This document shows, piece after piece, positions 16,724 through 24,932 of a stretch of 64,000 bases of DNA (within the stretch, counting starts at the first letter, position 1; each line of letters opens with the position of its first letter). The translations under genes and the position numbers were made by a program. The stretch is taken from NCBI RefSeq assembly GCF_020176955.2, contig NZ_JAIUCZ020000013.1, positions 186,001-250,000 on the forward strand. The letters run 5' to 3'. The notes under the pieces are model-generated. The model was not told the DNA's origin. It did no database searches and saw only the letters and a program-made list of their open reading frames with translations. The DNA comes from Nocardia sp. alder85J. Its GTDB lineage: Bacteria; Actinomycetota; Actinomycetes; Mycobacteriales; Mycobacteriaceae.

Positions 16724-17334
16724 GATCGCCCCCGCGCGGTGACGGTGGTGAAGAATTCGTCGATGTAGCGGTGCGCGTCCTGGCCGCCGTCGAAGCCGCG
16801 CCACAGCCGGCGCATGTGGCCGACGAATTCGTAGCACGCGTCGATGGGCAGCAGCACACAGCCACCGTCGCTGCCGCGTTCCGGCATCCGGATCAGCAGC
16901 GCCTCGACATCATCGGCGAGCGTGCCGAACTCCGGGTGCCGGTCCAGGATCGCCTGCCAATTTTCCAGCGGCAGTTCCGATTCGGTGGCCCCGGCCGGTC
17001 CCGGATAGACCGCGACGGTGCGGTCCAGCCGCGAGTTGCGGAAGAAGAAGGCGAGCCCGACCGGGATCTCCAGGGTGTTCCACTCCGCCGGTTCGACGGT
17101 GACGCCGGGGAACGCCAGGCAGCGATCGGGCACCGCGCGATACCGCTGCGCGGCGGCGGGGTCGGTGAACAGCAGACAACAGCCGCGGCACACGCACATC
17201 AGTTGGCGGCCTTCGAGATCCACCACGTGCTGATGGGTGCCGCCGATCGGTTCGGTGCACATCTCGCACCGATCCCCGGCGGCCGGCGCCGCTGTGGCCG
17301 CCAGCCGCCGCAGCACCGTGAACGAGGTGCTCAC
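16720..17334 (-). CDS. DUF5947-type cysteine-rich accessory protein
   Basis: 204 residues. The N-terminal 60 residues hold two cysteine groups, CEMC (23-26) and CVCRGCC (47-53), with a THQHVVDLEGR loop between, as in a zinc ribbon or an Fe-S site. The remainder is a mixed alpha/beta domain. I recall the family as DUF5947, restricted to these hydrogenase loci. Position after the NifU/Rieske fusion makes an electron-transfer or cluster-handling role plausible. GTG start overlaps the preceding stop. Confidence 0.75.
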   Translation of the reverse strand: MSTSFTVLRRLAATAAPAAGDRCEMCTEPIGGTHQHVVDLEGRQLMCVCRGCCLLFTDPAAAQRYRAVPDRCLAFPGVTVEPAEWNTLEIPVGLAFFFRNSRLDRTVAVYPGPAGATESELPLENWQAILDRHPEFGTLADDVEALLIRMPERGSDGGCVLLPIDACYEFVGHMRRLWRGFDGGQDAHRYIDEFFTTVTARGRS

Positions 17335-18266
17335 CCGGCCACCTCCACCGGTACCGCGACCGAGAGCTGCCCGTCGCGCACCAGCATCGGCAGCGGATCG
17401 AGATGTCCGTCCCCGTCGAGCCGGTCGCCGGCGTGCACGGCGTCGTAGTGCGCACGGCAGCACGGGCATTGCAGGACGGCGTCACCGGCGGGGGAGTCCG
17501 GGCCGCCGTGCAGTACCGCCCCGGCCAGGGACTGTTCGCAGGCCGGGCAGTGGTCCCGGTACGCGTACAGCTCGGCGCCGATCCGGCAGACCACCACGTC
17601 CAGCCCGGCGACCGCGAAGCCACCGACCTCGCCGGGCCGCAGATCCGCGAACGCGGGCACCGGAACCCAGGAACCGGTGGCCGGGACGGTCCGATCCACG
17701 TGTGAGAACAGCGATTCCGCGGCGATCACCGCCGAAGTCTCGGCGGCGGTGTCGACTTCGATGGTGTCGATCTCCGGTGCGGCGGCCCGCACGGCGTCCT
17801 CGACGGCCAGTTCCAGGGTGACCGAGGACGACGGGCAGGTGCGGCAGCTGCCGGAAAGCCGCAACCGCACCACCGAATCCCGCACCTCCAGCAGCGACAC
17901 ATCGCCGCCGTGCGAACCCAGGTATGGACGCACCCCGTCCAGGGCGGCCCGCACCCGGGTCTGCACGTCGTGCGGGTGCAGGCCGTGCACCAGCAGCAGG
18001 CTCGCGACCAGGTCGTCGCGGACCAGTTCCGCGGCGGCGTCCGCGCCGAGGCATCCCACCAGCCGCGACAGGGCCGCGCCGTACAGGTCCACCACTTCGC
18101 GGACCAACTGTTCGGCGCGTTGCCGCGCGGCCGGGCCGCCGTGCACCGAACTCGCCTCCAGCAGCGTCTCGATGCGATCGCCGGCGGTGCGCCAGCGTTC
18201 GTCGTCGGCGGGCCGGTCCTGTTCGTCCCGGCCCGCGCGCTCGCGCACCGCTTCGGCGCTACTCAC
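17331..18266 (-). CDS. NifU C-terminal domain fused to a Rieske-like domain with all-Cys ligands
   Basis: 311 residues. Residues about 100-175 are a NifU C-terminal domain with its CRTC pair (141-144), which in other proteins binds a [4Fe-4S] cluster. Residues about 195-310 follow a Rieske fold (ELYAYRDHCPACEQSL, then LQCPCCRAHYD). A standard Rieske centre needs C-x-H and C-x2-H. Here both histidine positions are taken by cysteine: C240/C243 and C267/C270. That would favour a rubredoxin-like or [4Fe-4S] site. It directly follows hhyL with an 8-bp overlap and is the best candidate for the electron carrier of the hydrogenase. Confidence 0.85.
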   Translation of the reverse strand: MSSAEAVRERAGRDEQDRPADDERWRTAGDRIETLLEASSVHGGPAARQRAEQLVREVVDLYGAALSRLVGCLGADAAAELVRDDLVASLLLVHGLHPHDVQTRVRAALDGVRPYLGSHGGDVSLLEVRDSVVRLRLSGSCRTCPSSSVTLELAVEDAVRAAAPEIDTIEVDTAAETSAVIAAESLFSHVDRTVPATGSWVPVPAFADLRPGEVGGFAVAGLDVVVCRIGAELYAYRDHCPACEQSLAGAVLHGGPDSPAGDAVLQCPCCRAHYDAVHAGDRLDGDGHLDPLPMLVRDGQLSVAVPVEVAG

Positions 18267-20055
18267 CGGTCAGCGCCTGTGTCGGCGAATGCAGTGTCTT
18301 CAAGGTCTTGCCGTCGCCGAGATACATGTGGACGCCACACGGCAGGCAGGGATCGAAACTGCGCACGGTGCGCATGATGTCGATGCCCTTGAAATTCTCC
18401 CGGTCGTTCTCCTCGAAGATCGGCTGGCCCTGCACCGCGTCCTCGTACGGGCCCGGGGTGCCGAAACTGTCTCGCGGACTGGCATTCCAGGGTGTGGGCG
18501 GATACGGGTGGTAGTTGGCGATCTTCCCGTCCCGGATCACCATGTGGTGCGACAGCACGCCGCGCACCGCCTCGGTGAAGCCACAGCCGATGCCTTCCTC
18601 GGGCACCTCGAATTTCTCCCAGGTCTTGGTGCGCCCGGCCCGGATCTCCGCGAGCGCCTTCTCCGCGAAGTGCAGCGCGCAGGCCGCCGCGTAGGCCTGG
18701 AAGTAGGTGCGGGCCCGGTCGCGTTCGATGGTGTTGCTGCCGTATTCCGGTATCTTCCATTCGAATTCGACGGGACCCTTCAGCGCCGTCTTCGGCAGGT
18801 TGATCTGCACGCTGCGTCCGGTGGACTTCACGTAGCCGATGTCGACCAGCCCGGCCAGCGCCGTGGTCCACAACCGGGCCAGCGGTCCGCCGCCGGTGTC
18901 CAGCGCCAGATGGTCCTTGCCGTCGAACCAGCGCGGCGACATCACCCAGCTGTACTTCTCCTCCAGGTCGCGGCGTTGCGGCCGGGGATTGGTGTGCTGG
19001 TTCCAGGGATGGCGGCGGTCCACCGGATTGCCCAGCGGATCGTGGGTCACGAACATCTCCTGATCGGTCCAGTCGTCGTAGTACGAACTGCCGAGCAGGA
19101 TGCGCAGGCCCAGGTTGATGTCGACCAGCGAGGTGGTGACCAGTTTGCCGTCCACCACCACACCCGGGGTGACGAACATCTTCCGGCCCCAGTCCTCCAT
19201 GTCCCGGTAGCGGAAGTTGCAGACGTCGGGATCCTGGAACGAACCCCAGCAGCCGAGCAGGGTGCGGCGCAGGCCGACCTGTTCGTAGCCGGGCAGCGCG
19301 TCGTAGAAGAAGTCGAAGAGATCGTCGTGCATCGGCACGGTCTTCTTCATGAACTCCACGTACCGCATCAGCCGCGTCATGTAGTCGGTCATCAGCTGCA
19401 CCGTGGCCACCGTGCCGACGCCGCCGGGATACAGCGTCGACGGGTGCACGTGCCGGCCTTCCATGAGGCAGAACATCTCTCGCGTGTACCGGCTGACTTG
19501 CAGTGCCTCCCGGTAGAACTCGCCGCTGAACGGGTTGAGCGCCCGCATGATGTCGGCGATGGTGCGGTACCCGTGCGCCTCGGAGTGCGGTGCGAGGGTC
19601 TTCTCCGCCTGCCGCAGCACGCCCGGATTGGTCTCGGCGACCATCTTCTCGCAGAAGTCCACGCCGACCAGGTTCTCCTGGAAGATGTTGTGGTCGAACA
19701 TGTATTCCGCGGCCTCGCCGAGGTTGACGATCCACTCGCCCAGATGCGGCGGCTTCACCCCGTACGCCATGTTCTGCGCATAGCAGGAACAGGTGGCGTG
19801 ATTGTCACCGCAGATACCGCAGATGCGGCTGGTGATGAAGTGCGCGTCGCGAGGATCCTTGCCGCGCATGAAGATCGAGTAGCCGCGGAAGATCGACGAG
19901 GTGCTGTGACACTCCACCACTTGGTTGTTGGCGAAGTCGATCTTGGTGTAGATGCCCAGGCTGCCGACGATCCGGGTGATCGGATCCCACGCCATCTCCA
20001 CGAGCGTGGACGGTTCGGTCGGGTGCTGCGAGGGCCGCGGGATGATCTGAGTCAT
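18259..20055 (-). CDS. hhyL: Group 1h [NiFe]-hydrogenase large subunit
   Basis: 598 residues, carrying the Ni-Fe active site that oxidises H2, probably at atmospheric levels as known for this group. Nickel ligands: RICGICGDNH (Cys79, Cys82) near the N-terminus and DPCLPCGVH (Cys570, Cys573) near the C-terminus. The chain goes on 22 residues beyond His576, the tail expected to be cut by the endopeptidase encoded in the same operon. The long inserts and the SIFRGYSIFMRGKDPRDAHF segment fit the actinobacterial group 1h (formerly group 5) type rather than group 2a. 24 bp after hhyS. Confidence 0.97.
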   Translation of the reverse strand: MTQIIPRPSQHPTEPSTLVEMAWDPITRIVGSLGIYTKIDFANNQVVECHSTSSIFRGYSIFMRGKDPRDAHFITSRICGICGDNHATCSCYAQNMAYGVKPPHLGEWIVNLGEAAEYMFDHNIFQENLVGVDFCEKMVAETNPGVLRQAEKTLAPHSEAHGYRTIADIMRALNPFSGEFYREALQVSRYTREMFCLMEGRHVHPSTLYPGGVGTVATVQLMTDYMTRLMRYVEFMKKTVPMHDDLFDFFYDALPGYEQVGLRRTLLGCWGSFQDPDVCNFRYRDMEDWGRKMFVTPGVVVDGKLVTTSLVDINLGLRILLGSSYYDDWTDQEMFVTHDPLGNPVDRRHPWNQHTNPRPQRRDLEEKYSWVMSPRWFDGKDHLALDTGGGPLARLWTTALAGLVDIGYVKSTGRSVQINLPKTALKGPVEFEWKIPEYGSNTIERDRARTYFQAYAAACALHFAEKALAEIRAGRTKTWEKFEVPEEGIGCGFTEAVRGVLSHHMVIRDGKIANYHPYPPTPWNASPRDSFGTPGPYEDAVQGQPIFEENDRENFKGIDIMRTVRSFDPCLPCGVHMYLGDGKTLKTLHSPTQALTGE

Positions 20056-20079
20056 CGAAGTCCTCTCCTGCGGAGGGTG

Positions 20080-21135
20080 TTACCAGGTGCGCGTTGCGCC
20101 GGACAAGAGCTCGGAACCCCGGTGCCGCCAGTGCGGCTCCTTGTCGACGGTTCTCGCGGTGATGTGCCGCAGATTGCGGATCACCGATCCGTACAACCCC
20201 GAGGCGGTGGACGACAGCTTGCCGCCGGGCGGCTCGTCCATGAAAGGCATGAATTTGTCGGGGAATCCGGGCATGGTGCACCCGATGCAGATACCGCCCA
20301 CGTTCGGGCAGCCACCCACGCCGCCCAGCCAGCCACGCTTGGGCACATTGCATTTCACCACCGGACCCCAGCAGCCGAGCTTGACGATGCACTTCGGGGA
20401 CCCGTATTCGGTGGCGAAATCGCCCTGTTCGTAATAACCGGCCCGGTCGCAGCCCTCGTGCACGGTGGCGCCGAACAGCCACTTCGGCCGCAGCGCCTCG
20501 TCGAGCGGGATCATCGGCGCCTGACCGGTGGCCTGGTAGAGCAGGTAGGTCAGCGTCTCCGCGAGGTTGTCCGGCTGGATCGGGCAGCCCGGCACGCACA
20601 CGATCGGTATGCCCGCCTTGCTCTTCCACTCCCAGCCGAGATAGTCCGGAACGCCCATGGCGCCGGTGGGGTTGCCGGCCATCGCGTGGATGCCGCCGTA
20701 GGTGGCGCAGGTTCCGACGGCCACCACCGCGGTCGCCTTCGGCGCCAGCCGATCCAGCCAGGCGCTGGTGGGCATCGGCTGACCGGTGTCCGGATCGTTG
20801 CCGAAACCACACCAGTAGCCCTCGGAGTGCAGTTGTTCGTTCGGGATGGACCCTTCCACGACCAGCACGAACGGCTCCAACTCGCCGCGATCGGCCTTGA
20901 AGAACCATTCCAGGAAGTTGTCCGCGCCACCGGACGGCCCGCATTCGAAATCGATCAGCGGCCAGTGCACCGCGATCTTCGGCAGGCCCGGCAGCGCGCC
21001 GAGCGCGATCTCCTCGATGCTCGGCTGGCTGGCGGCGGTCAACGCCACCGAGTCGCCGTCGCAACTGAGCCCGGCATTGATCCACAACACGTGAATGAGC
21101 GTTTCTTCTGCTTCGATCGCTTCTCGAGTCGGCAT
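20080..21135 (-). CDS. hhyS: Group 1h [NiFe]-hydrogenase small subunit
   Basis: 351 residues carrying the Fe-S relay. There is no twin-arginine signal, so the enzyme is cytosolic. The proximal-cluster motif, CxxC in ordinary hydrogenases, reads CDGD (Cys25, Asp28). Asp in place of the second Cys is a known property of group 1h enzymes, where the proximal [4Fe-4S] has three Cys and one Asp. Further cluster cysteines: GTCATYGG, VPGCPIQPD, the C-terminal PKCIVKLGCWGP, VVKCNVPKRG and CIGCTMPGFPD. First gene of the operon; a CRP-like site lies about 60 bp upstream. Confidence 0.97.
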   Translation of the reverse strand: MPTREAIEAEETLIHVLWINAGLSCDGDSVALTAASQPSIEEIALGALPGLPKIAVHWPLIDFECGPSGGADNFLEWFFKADRGELEPFVLVVEGSIPNEQLHSEGYWCGFGNDPDTGQPMPTSAWLDRLAPKATAVVAVGTCATYGGIHAMAGNPTGAMGVPDYLGWEWKSKAGIPIVCVPGCPIQPDNLAETLTYLLYQATGQAPMIPLDEALRPKWLFGATVHEGCDRAGYYEQGDFATEYGSPKCIVKLGCWGPVVKCNVPKRGWLGGVGGCPNVGGICIGCTMPGFPDKFMPFMDEPPGGKLSSTASGLYGSVIRNLRHITARTVDKEPHWRHRGSELLSGATRTW

Positions 21136-21560
21136 GGACCGCCACCCTTCGCCAAGTGCGGTTCGTCGGTGGGCGCCCCGGACGGGACGCCGGATATGAC
21201 CCGGATCACATCAGCGTCCGTAGTCTAGGACGGGCCCTGATCACGGCTCAAGAACGATCGATCGAACCGTGCTCTCACCCCGCGTTCCTCGCATTCCCGG
21301 CGAGATCCGGGCGTGACCGACCGGCGGCAGTGACGACCGTGGCCACCCGGACCAGGGCATTTCCGAAAATGTGTGCCGGATCATAGACTGTGGGCCCGAC
21401 CTGCCGAGACGATGCGGATTCGGCACCGGATGACCCCGACACGCGCGCGCCTATCGGCCGCGCTGTTGGGCTGCGACCCAGAAGTATGACATGCTGGTGG
21501 CCGAGCAACGGGTAGTTGAAGTGATCGCCTGGCTCACTACAAGGAAGTAAAACAAACAGT
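21136..21560. other. Divergent promoter region of hhyS and the cold-shock gene
   Basis: Contains the control signals of the hydrogenase operon on the left and a long 5' leader of the cold-shock gene on the right, as is usual for csp genes. One candidate regulator site is listed separately. No further gene seen. Confidence 0.5.
21195..21210. promoter_or_regulatory. CRP/GlxR-like site upstream of hhyS
   Basis: TATGACCCGGATCACA matches the actinobacterial CRP/GlxR consensus TGTGA-N6-TCACA except for one base in the left half. It lies 60 bp upstream of the hhyS ATG. Carbon or energy control of the hydrogenase would fit its role in starvation. One match in a 425-bp region could be chance. Confidence 0.4.
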
Positions 21561-21764
21561 ATGTCGCAAGGCAGTGTGAAGTGGTTTAACGGCGAAAAGG
21601 GCTTCGGGTTCATCGCGCAGGACGGTGGCGGCCCCGACGTGTTCGTCCACTACTCCGAGATTTCCGGCTCCGGCTTCAAGTCCCTCGACGAGGGTCAGCG
21701 CGTGGAGTTCGAGATCGGGCAGGGCCAGAAGGGCCCGCAGGCTCAGAACGTGCGCGCTATCTGA
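21561..21764 (+). CDS. CspA-family cold-shock protein
   Basis: 67 residues, a single nucleic-acid-binding cold-shock domain with both RNP motifs: KGFGFI (RNP1) and VFVHYS (RNP2). Starts MSQGSVKWFN, complete. AAGGAAG upstream serves as ribosome site. A strong hairpin terminator follows. Divergent from the hydrogenase operon. Confidence 0.96.
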   Translation: MSQGSVKWFNGEKGFGFIAQDGGGPDVFVHYSEISGSGFKSLDEGQRVEFEIGQGQKGPQAQNVRAI

Positions 21765-21780
21765 TAGCCGAGAACAGCTC

Positions 21781-21806
21781 GAAACCCGCGCCGTGGCGCG
21801 GGTTTC
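21781..21806. terminator. Terminator after the cold-shock gene
   Basis: Near-perfect inverted repeat, GAAACCCGCGCC and GGCGCGGGTTTC, with T-rich flank on both strands. It stands between two convergent genes and can serve both. Confidence 0.85.
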
Positions 21807-21824
21807 CTGCATTTCAGGGGCCTG

Positions 21825-22682
21825 TCAGTACTTCAGGGCACCCGAGTCCACCGCGATCTGGTTGCCCGTGGTGGATCCCGAACCGGGCCCGGCCAGCCAG
21901 GACACGATGTCCGCCACCTGGTCCGGTGACATGAACCCACCGCGGCCGTCCCCGCCGTTCGCCGCGACCGGCCGGTAGGGCACCGGCGGAAAGCTGTGCA
22001 GGAACGACGGATACGTCGCGAACAGCTTCATCATCGCGTCCGGATCGATCATCGGGGTGTCCACCGAGTACGGATGGATCGAGTTGACCCGGATCCCGAA
22101 CTCGCCGACCTCCAGGGCCAGCGAATTGGTCAGCCCCACCAGCCCGTGCTTCGACGCTGAATAGTGCCCGTTGCCCGGCGTGGCCTTCAACCCGGCCGAC
22201 GAACTGACGATGATCACCGACCCACCGTGCCCGGCCTCGATCATCGCCGGCACCGCCGCCCGGACGGTCCGCCAGGTCCCACTGAGGTTGACGTCGATGA
22301 CGGTGTCCCATTCCTCCGGGGACATCTCGAACAACCGCCCCCAACTCAGCACCCCCGCATTGGCCACCAGCACATCGAGCCGCCCGAACAGCGCGACGGC
22401 ATCGGTGACCACCTGCTGCAATCCGGTGAGATCGCGAATATCGAGCTCACGCGCCAGGATGGAGCGCCCCGTCTCCTCGACCAGCCGCGCGGTCTCGGCC
22501 AGATCGGCGGCGTTCGCGGGCCGATAGGCGATGGTGTCGGACGCCGCCGCGCAGATGTCGACGGCGATGATGTCGGCGCCGTCACGGGCCAGCCGGAGCG
22601 CGTGCGCCCGTCCCTGACCGCGCGCCGCGCCGGTCACCATGGCCACTCTGCCGTGTAGCGGTGCATTCGTATCGGATGTCAC
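21825..22682 (-). CDS. Short-chain dehydrogenase, mycofactocin-coupled type
   Basis: 285 residues, classical SDR. Motifs: TGAARGQGRAHA for NAD(P) binding, NAGV, a catalytic Ser in IIVSSSAG and the YSASK active site (seen as YSASKHGLVG). The TGAARGQGRxHA form and the long insertion after the cofactor loop (the ADLAETARLVEETGR region) are typical of the SDR subfamily that keeps its NAD bound and is recycled by mycofactocin. The GTG start at 22682 begins just before HGRVAMVTG; the frame is open further upstream without family similarity. Substrate unknown. Confidence 0.85.
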   Translation of the reverse strand: MTSDTNAPLHGRVAMVTGAARGQGRAHALRLARDGADIIAVDICAAASDTIAYRPANAADLAETARLVEETGRSILARELDIRDLTGLQQVVTDAVALFGRLDVLVANAGVLSWGRLFEMSPEEWDTVIDVNLSGTWRTVRAAVPAMIEAGHGGSVIIVSSSAGLKATPGNGHYSASKHGLVGLTNSLALEVGEFGIRVNSIHPYSVDTPMIDPDAMMKLFATYPSFLHSFPPVPYRPVAANGGDGRGGFMSPDQVADIVSWLAGPGSGSTTGNQIAVDSGALKY

Positions 22683-22854
22683 GGATCTGCTTTCTGCAAC
22701 AAGTTCTCGGATCTCCCTGCATCGTGTCATGCGGGCGCGGGCGCCGGAGGTCCGGCCGTGCTGTCCGGCGGCCGGAACGGTTCCCCGGTCGGGCCGACCG
22801 GGCCTGTCGATGTCCGAGTCGCCGGTTATCCTGTACCTGGAACGGGGGTACGTT

Positions 22855-24135
22855 GTGAGTAGCACGCTCCACCCGGGAGAAGTCTTCGCCGGCTACGAGA
22901 TTCAGCATCTGCTCGGCGTCGGCGGCATGGGCGAGGTGTACCTCGCGCGAGACAGGGACCTGGGTAGATCGGTCGCATTGAAACTGCTGACCCACACCGC
23001 CGGTGCCGATGCGGAGTTACGCAACCGTTTCGAGCGGGAAGCCAGGACGGTGGCGCAACTCGATCATCCGAACATCGTCACCGTCTATGCCCGCGGTCTC
23101 GAGGATCACCAACTGTGGCTGGCCATGTCGTATGTGGACGGGACCGACGTCGCTCAGGAACTGACCCGCACCGCGACGATGGAGCCGGCGCGTGCGGTGC
23201 GGATCGTTACCGAGGTCGCCGATGCCCTCGACTACGCCAACGACAAGGGCGTCCTGCACCGCGACGTGAAACCCGCCAACATTCTGCTGGCTCGATCACC
23301 GCGTGAACGAGCGGTGCTGACCGACTTCGGAATCGCCAAGGTGGTCAACGAGTCCTGGAAGCTGACCGAGACCAGCAACGTGGTCGCCACCTTCCAGTAC
23401 GCCGCCCCGGAGCGGTTCACCGCCCCGGACAGTGTCGACCGCCGCGCGGACGTGTACGCACTGGGCTGCACGCTCTACTACATGCTCACCGGTGAGCTGC
23501 CGTACCCCACAACCGACCTGTCCCAGCTGATCTACGAGCACATCCACGGCGCGATCCCGCAGCCGAGCGCTCGGAGACCGGAACTCCCGGTCGAATTCGA
23601 TGCGGTGATCGCAACCGCGCTGGCGAAATCTCCCGACGAAAGATTCGCCACCTGCGGCCAACTCGCCACTGCGGCAAGGGAAGCGCTGGAGGGACGCCGA
23701 TCGGCCGTCACGGTTCGAAACCCGGCCGGCCAACCCGACGGAAGCGGGAAGAAAGCCGCCTGGGCGCCTGCGATTGTCCGCGCCGTCCTTCTTCTGCTGG
23801 GCATTATGTGCGGCGTCGTGACACTGTTCTGTGGCATCACCGGTGCGGACGAACTCGGCTGGATCGGCACCCCCGGCACATTCACCGCCTCGAGCTGTGC
23901 CAAGGACTCCTGCGCCGGAACCTTCGAACCGGACGGCGGAGGAGCCCAGCAGACTGTGACGATCGATACGACATACAGCCGGGCCGATTCACCCGGCGTG
24001 CGCGTCAACAAAATCGACCTGTTCTTCATGGATTCCGTCCCTGCCAACAAAGGGCACGGTATCGGAATGCTGGTGGTGGCCGGCATCGCCGCTGCGATAG
24101 CCTACTTCTTCGTCGCCGCAGGGGCTGTCTGGTGA
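22855..24135 (+). CDS. Membrane Ser/Thr protein kinase (Pkn family)
   Basis: 426 residues. Cytoplasmic kinase domain (about 14-275): GVGGMGEV Gly-loop, Lys43 in VALKLL, HRDVKPAN (Asp137), DFGIAK (Asp157) and APERF. After a short linker come one membrane helix (about 300-325), an outside segment of some 70 residues with two Cys (SSCAKDSCAG), and a second membrane helix at the very end. Most PknB-type kinases have PASTA repeats outside; this one does not. GTG at 22855 after ACGGGGGT is chosen because the domain begins a few residues later; the open frame extends 72 codons upstream, antisense to the SDR start. Confidence 0.92.
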   Translation: MSSTLHPGEVFAGYEIQHLLGVGGMGEVYLARDRDLGRSVALKLLTHTAGADAELRNRFEREARTVAQLDHPNIVTVYARGLEDHQLWLAMSYVDGTDVAQELTRTATMEPARAVRIVTEVADALDYANDKGVLHRDVKPANILLARSPRERAVLTDFGIAKVVNESWKLTETSNVVATFQYAAPERFTAPDSVDRRADVYALGCTLYYMLTGELPYPTTDLSQLIYEHIHGAIPQPSARRPELPVEFDAVIATALAKSPDERFATCGQLATAAREALEGRRSAVTVRNPAGQPDGSGKKAAWAPAIVRAVLLLLGIMCGVVTLFCGITGADELGWIGTPGTFTASSCAKDSCAGTFEPDGGGAQQTVTIDTTYSRADSPGVRVNKIDLFFMDSVPANKGHGIGMLVVAGIAAAIAYFFVAAGAVW

Positions 24136-24292
24136 CGGTGTGGTAGTTCTGCTCGTGCGGGGAAGTGCGGCGGGGAGTCGATGCCACCTGTGGGGTGGAG
24201 GCTTGACGGGCCGGATCGCCGGTGGTTCTCGGCAAGCTGTTTCTCGGCCGTTGCGGGACAGCGGCGCGAGGTGTCTACCATGTAAGAAGGTC

Positions 24293-24315
24293 AGGTCCGG
24301 GAAATCCCGGACCTG
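24293..24315. terminator. Hairpin at the left end of the integrated element
   Basis: CAGGTCCGG and CCGGACCTG with a five-base loop. It has the same place relative to the tRNA-like repeat as the hairpin at 27544-27576 has to tRNA-His. It is therefore probably the original tRNA-His terminator, displaced with the tRNA fragment. Confidence 0.65.
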
Positions 24316-24359
24316 CCCCTTCAGGGTGGACGACGGGACTCGAACCCGCGACACCCAGG
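24310..24359 (-). repeat. Displaced 3' fragment of tRNA-His (att-site direct repeat, copy 1)
   Basis: 50 bp matching 27568-27617 with two mismatches. It contains the T-arm and acceptor 3' strand of tRNA-His (CGGGTTCGAGTCCCG on the minus strand) but then diverges before the anticodon, so it is not a tRNA gene. Such a partial copy at a distance from an intact tRNA is the mark of integration into the tRNA 3' end. Confidence 0.85.
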
Positions 24360-24873
24360 CACAAGATCGCAGGATTTCTGGGGGTCCCGGTAAGTCCTGG
24401 GATGGCCTCGCTCGCGATCCACGTCCCTGTCGGTCCTCGGTTGCTCCGCGGTGTCGGTGCTCAGAAGTTGGAAAGGTTCGAGTTCTCGTCCCTCGTTGTC
24501 CCGGTCGCGCTCCCGGGTAGGCGGGCGGCGTGTCGTGAATGCGACGCGCCGACGATCTTCGAATCCTGGCAATCGAGTGGCTATCGCTTGATGCGGCGTC
24601 TCGACGAGACCATTACGTCCGAGAGCGTGGTCGTCGTCGCCGGGACCTACAAGGCATTGGTACCGGCGACGGGTATCGGCCTGTGCGGCAGTTGGCCTGT
24701 AGTCGCCGACGGCTGGAACCCGGGGTAGGGGGCGTTATGACTGCCAGTGATCGCGATGAGCTGATCCGTGAGCCCGGGGCTGGTCGCGGCTGGGGCGGTT
24801 GTGCTCGTTGGTATGAGTTCCCCGGCCTAGGGCACAGGTTCGCTTCGTCGGCGAGGCGGGCCAGCTGTTCAGT
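24360..24873. other. Left part of the element, no gene recognised
   Basis: About 510 bp with frames open on the plus strand, but none has a pattern I can place. Codon quality is poor. Possibly remains of deleted element genes. Confidence 0.4.
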
Positions 24874-24914
24874 AGTATGCATTTCATTGGCTATTAGCCA
24901 ATGAAATGCATACT
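24874..24914. promoter_or_regulatory. 41-bp perfect palindrome upstream of abiEi
   Basis: Two 20-bp arms (left AGTATGCATTTCATTGGCTA) around one central T, exact over the full length. It is AT-rich against the background and sits 18 bp before the GTG start of the antitoxin. AbiEi proteins repress their own operon by binding inverted repeats, so this is the likely operator. It could also form a cruciform or an mRNA hairpin. Confidence 0.7.
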
Positions 24915-24932
24915 CTTCGGGAGGTGGTGCTG

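Noticed and set aside
18259..21135. Group 2a (Huc-type) hydrogenase
   Set aside because: The CDGD proximal motif, the NifU/Rieske and DUF5947/DUF6084-type neighbours and the long large subunit fit group 1h better.
17677..21228. A plus-strand open frame of about 1180 codons opposite the hydrogenase structural genes
   Set aside because: It is antisense to hhyS, hhyL and the NifU/Rieske fusion, all of which have clear family motifs. Long antisense frames are normal in DNA this GC-rich. The His/Arg/Gly-rich translation has no domain pattern.
24310..24359. A second tRNA-His
   Set aside because: Only the 3' half is present; D-arm and anticodon arm are missing. It is an att remnant.
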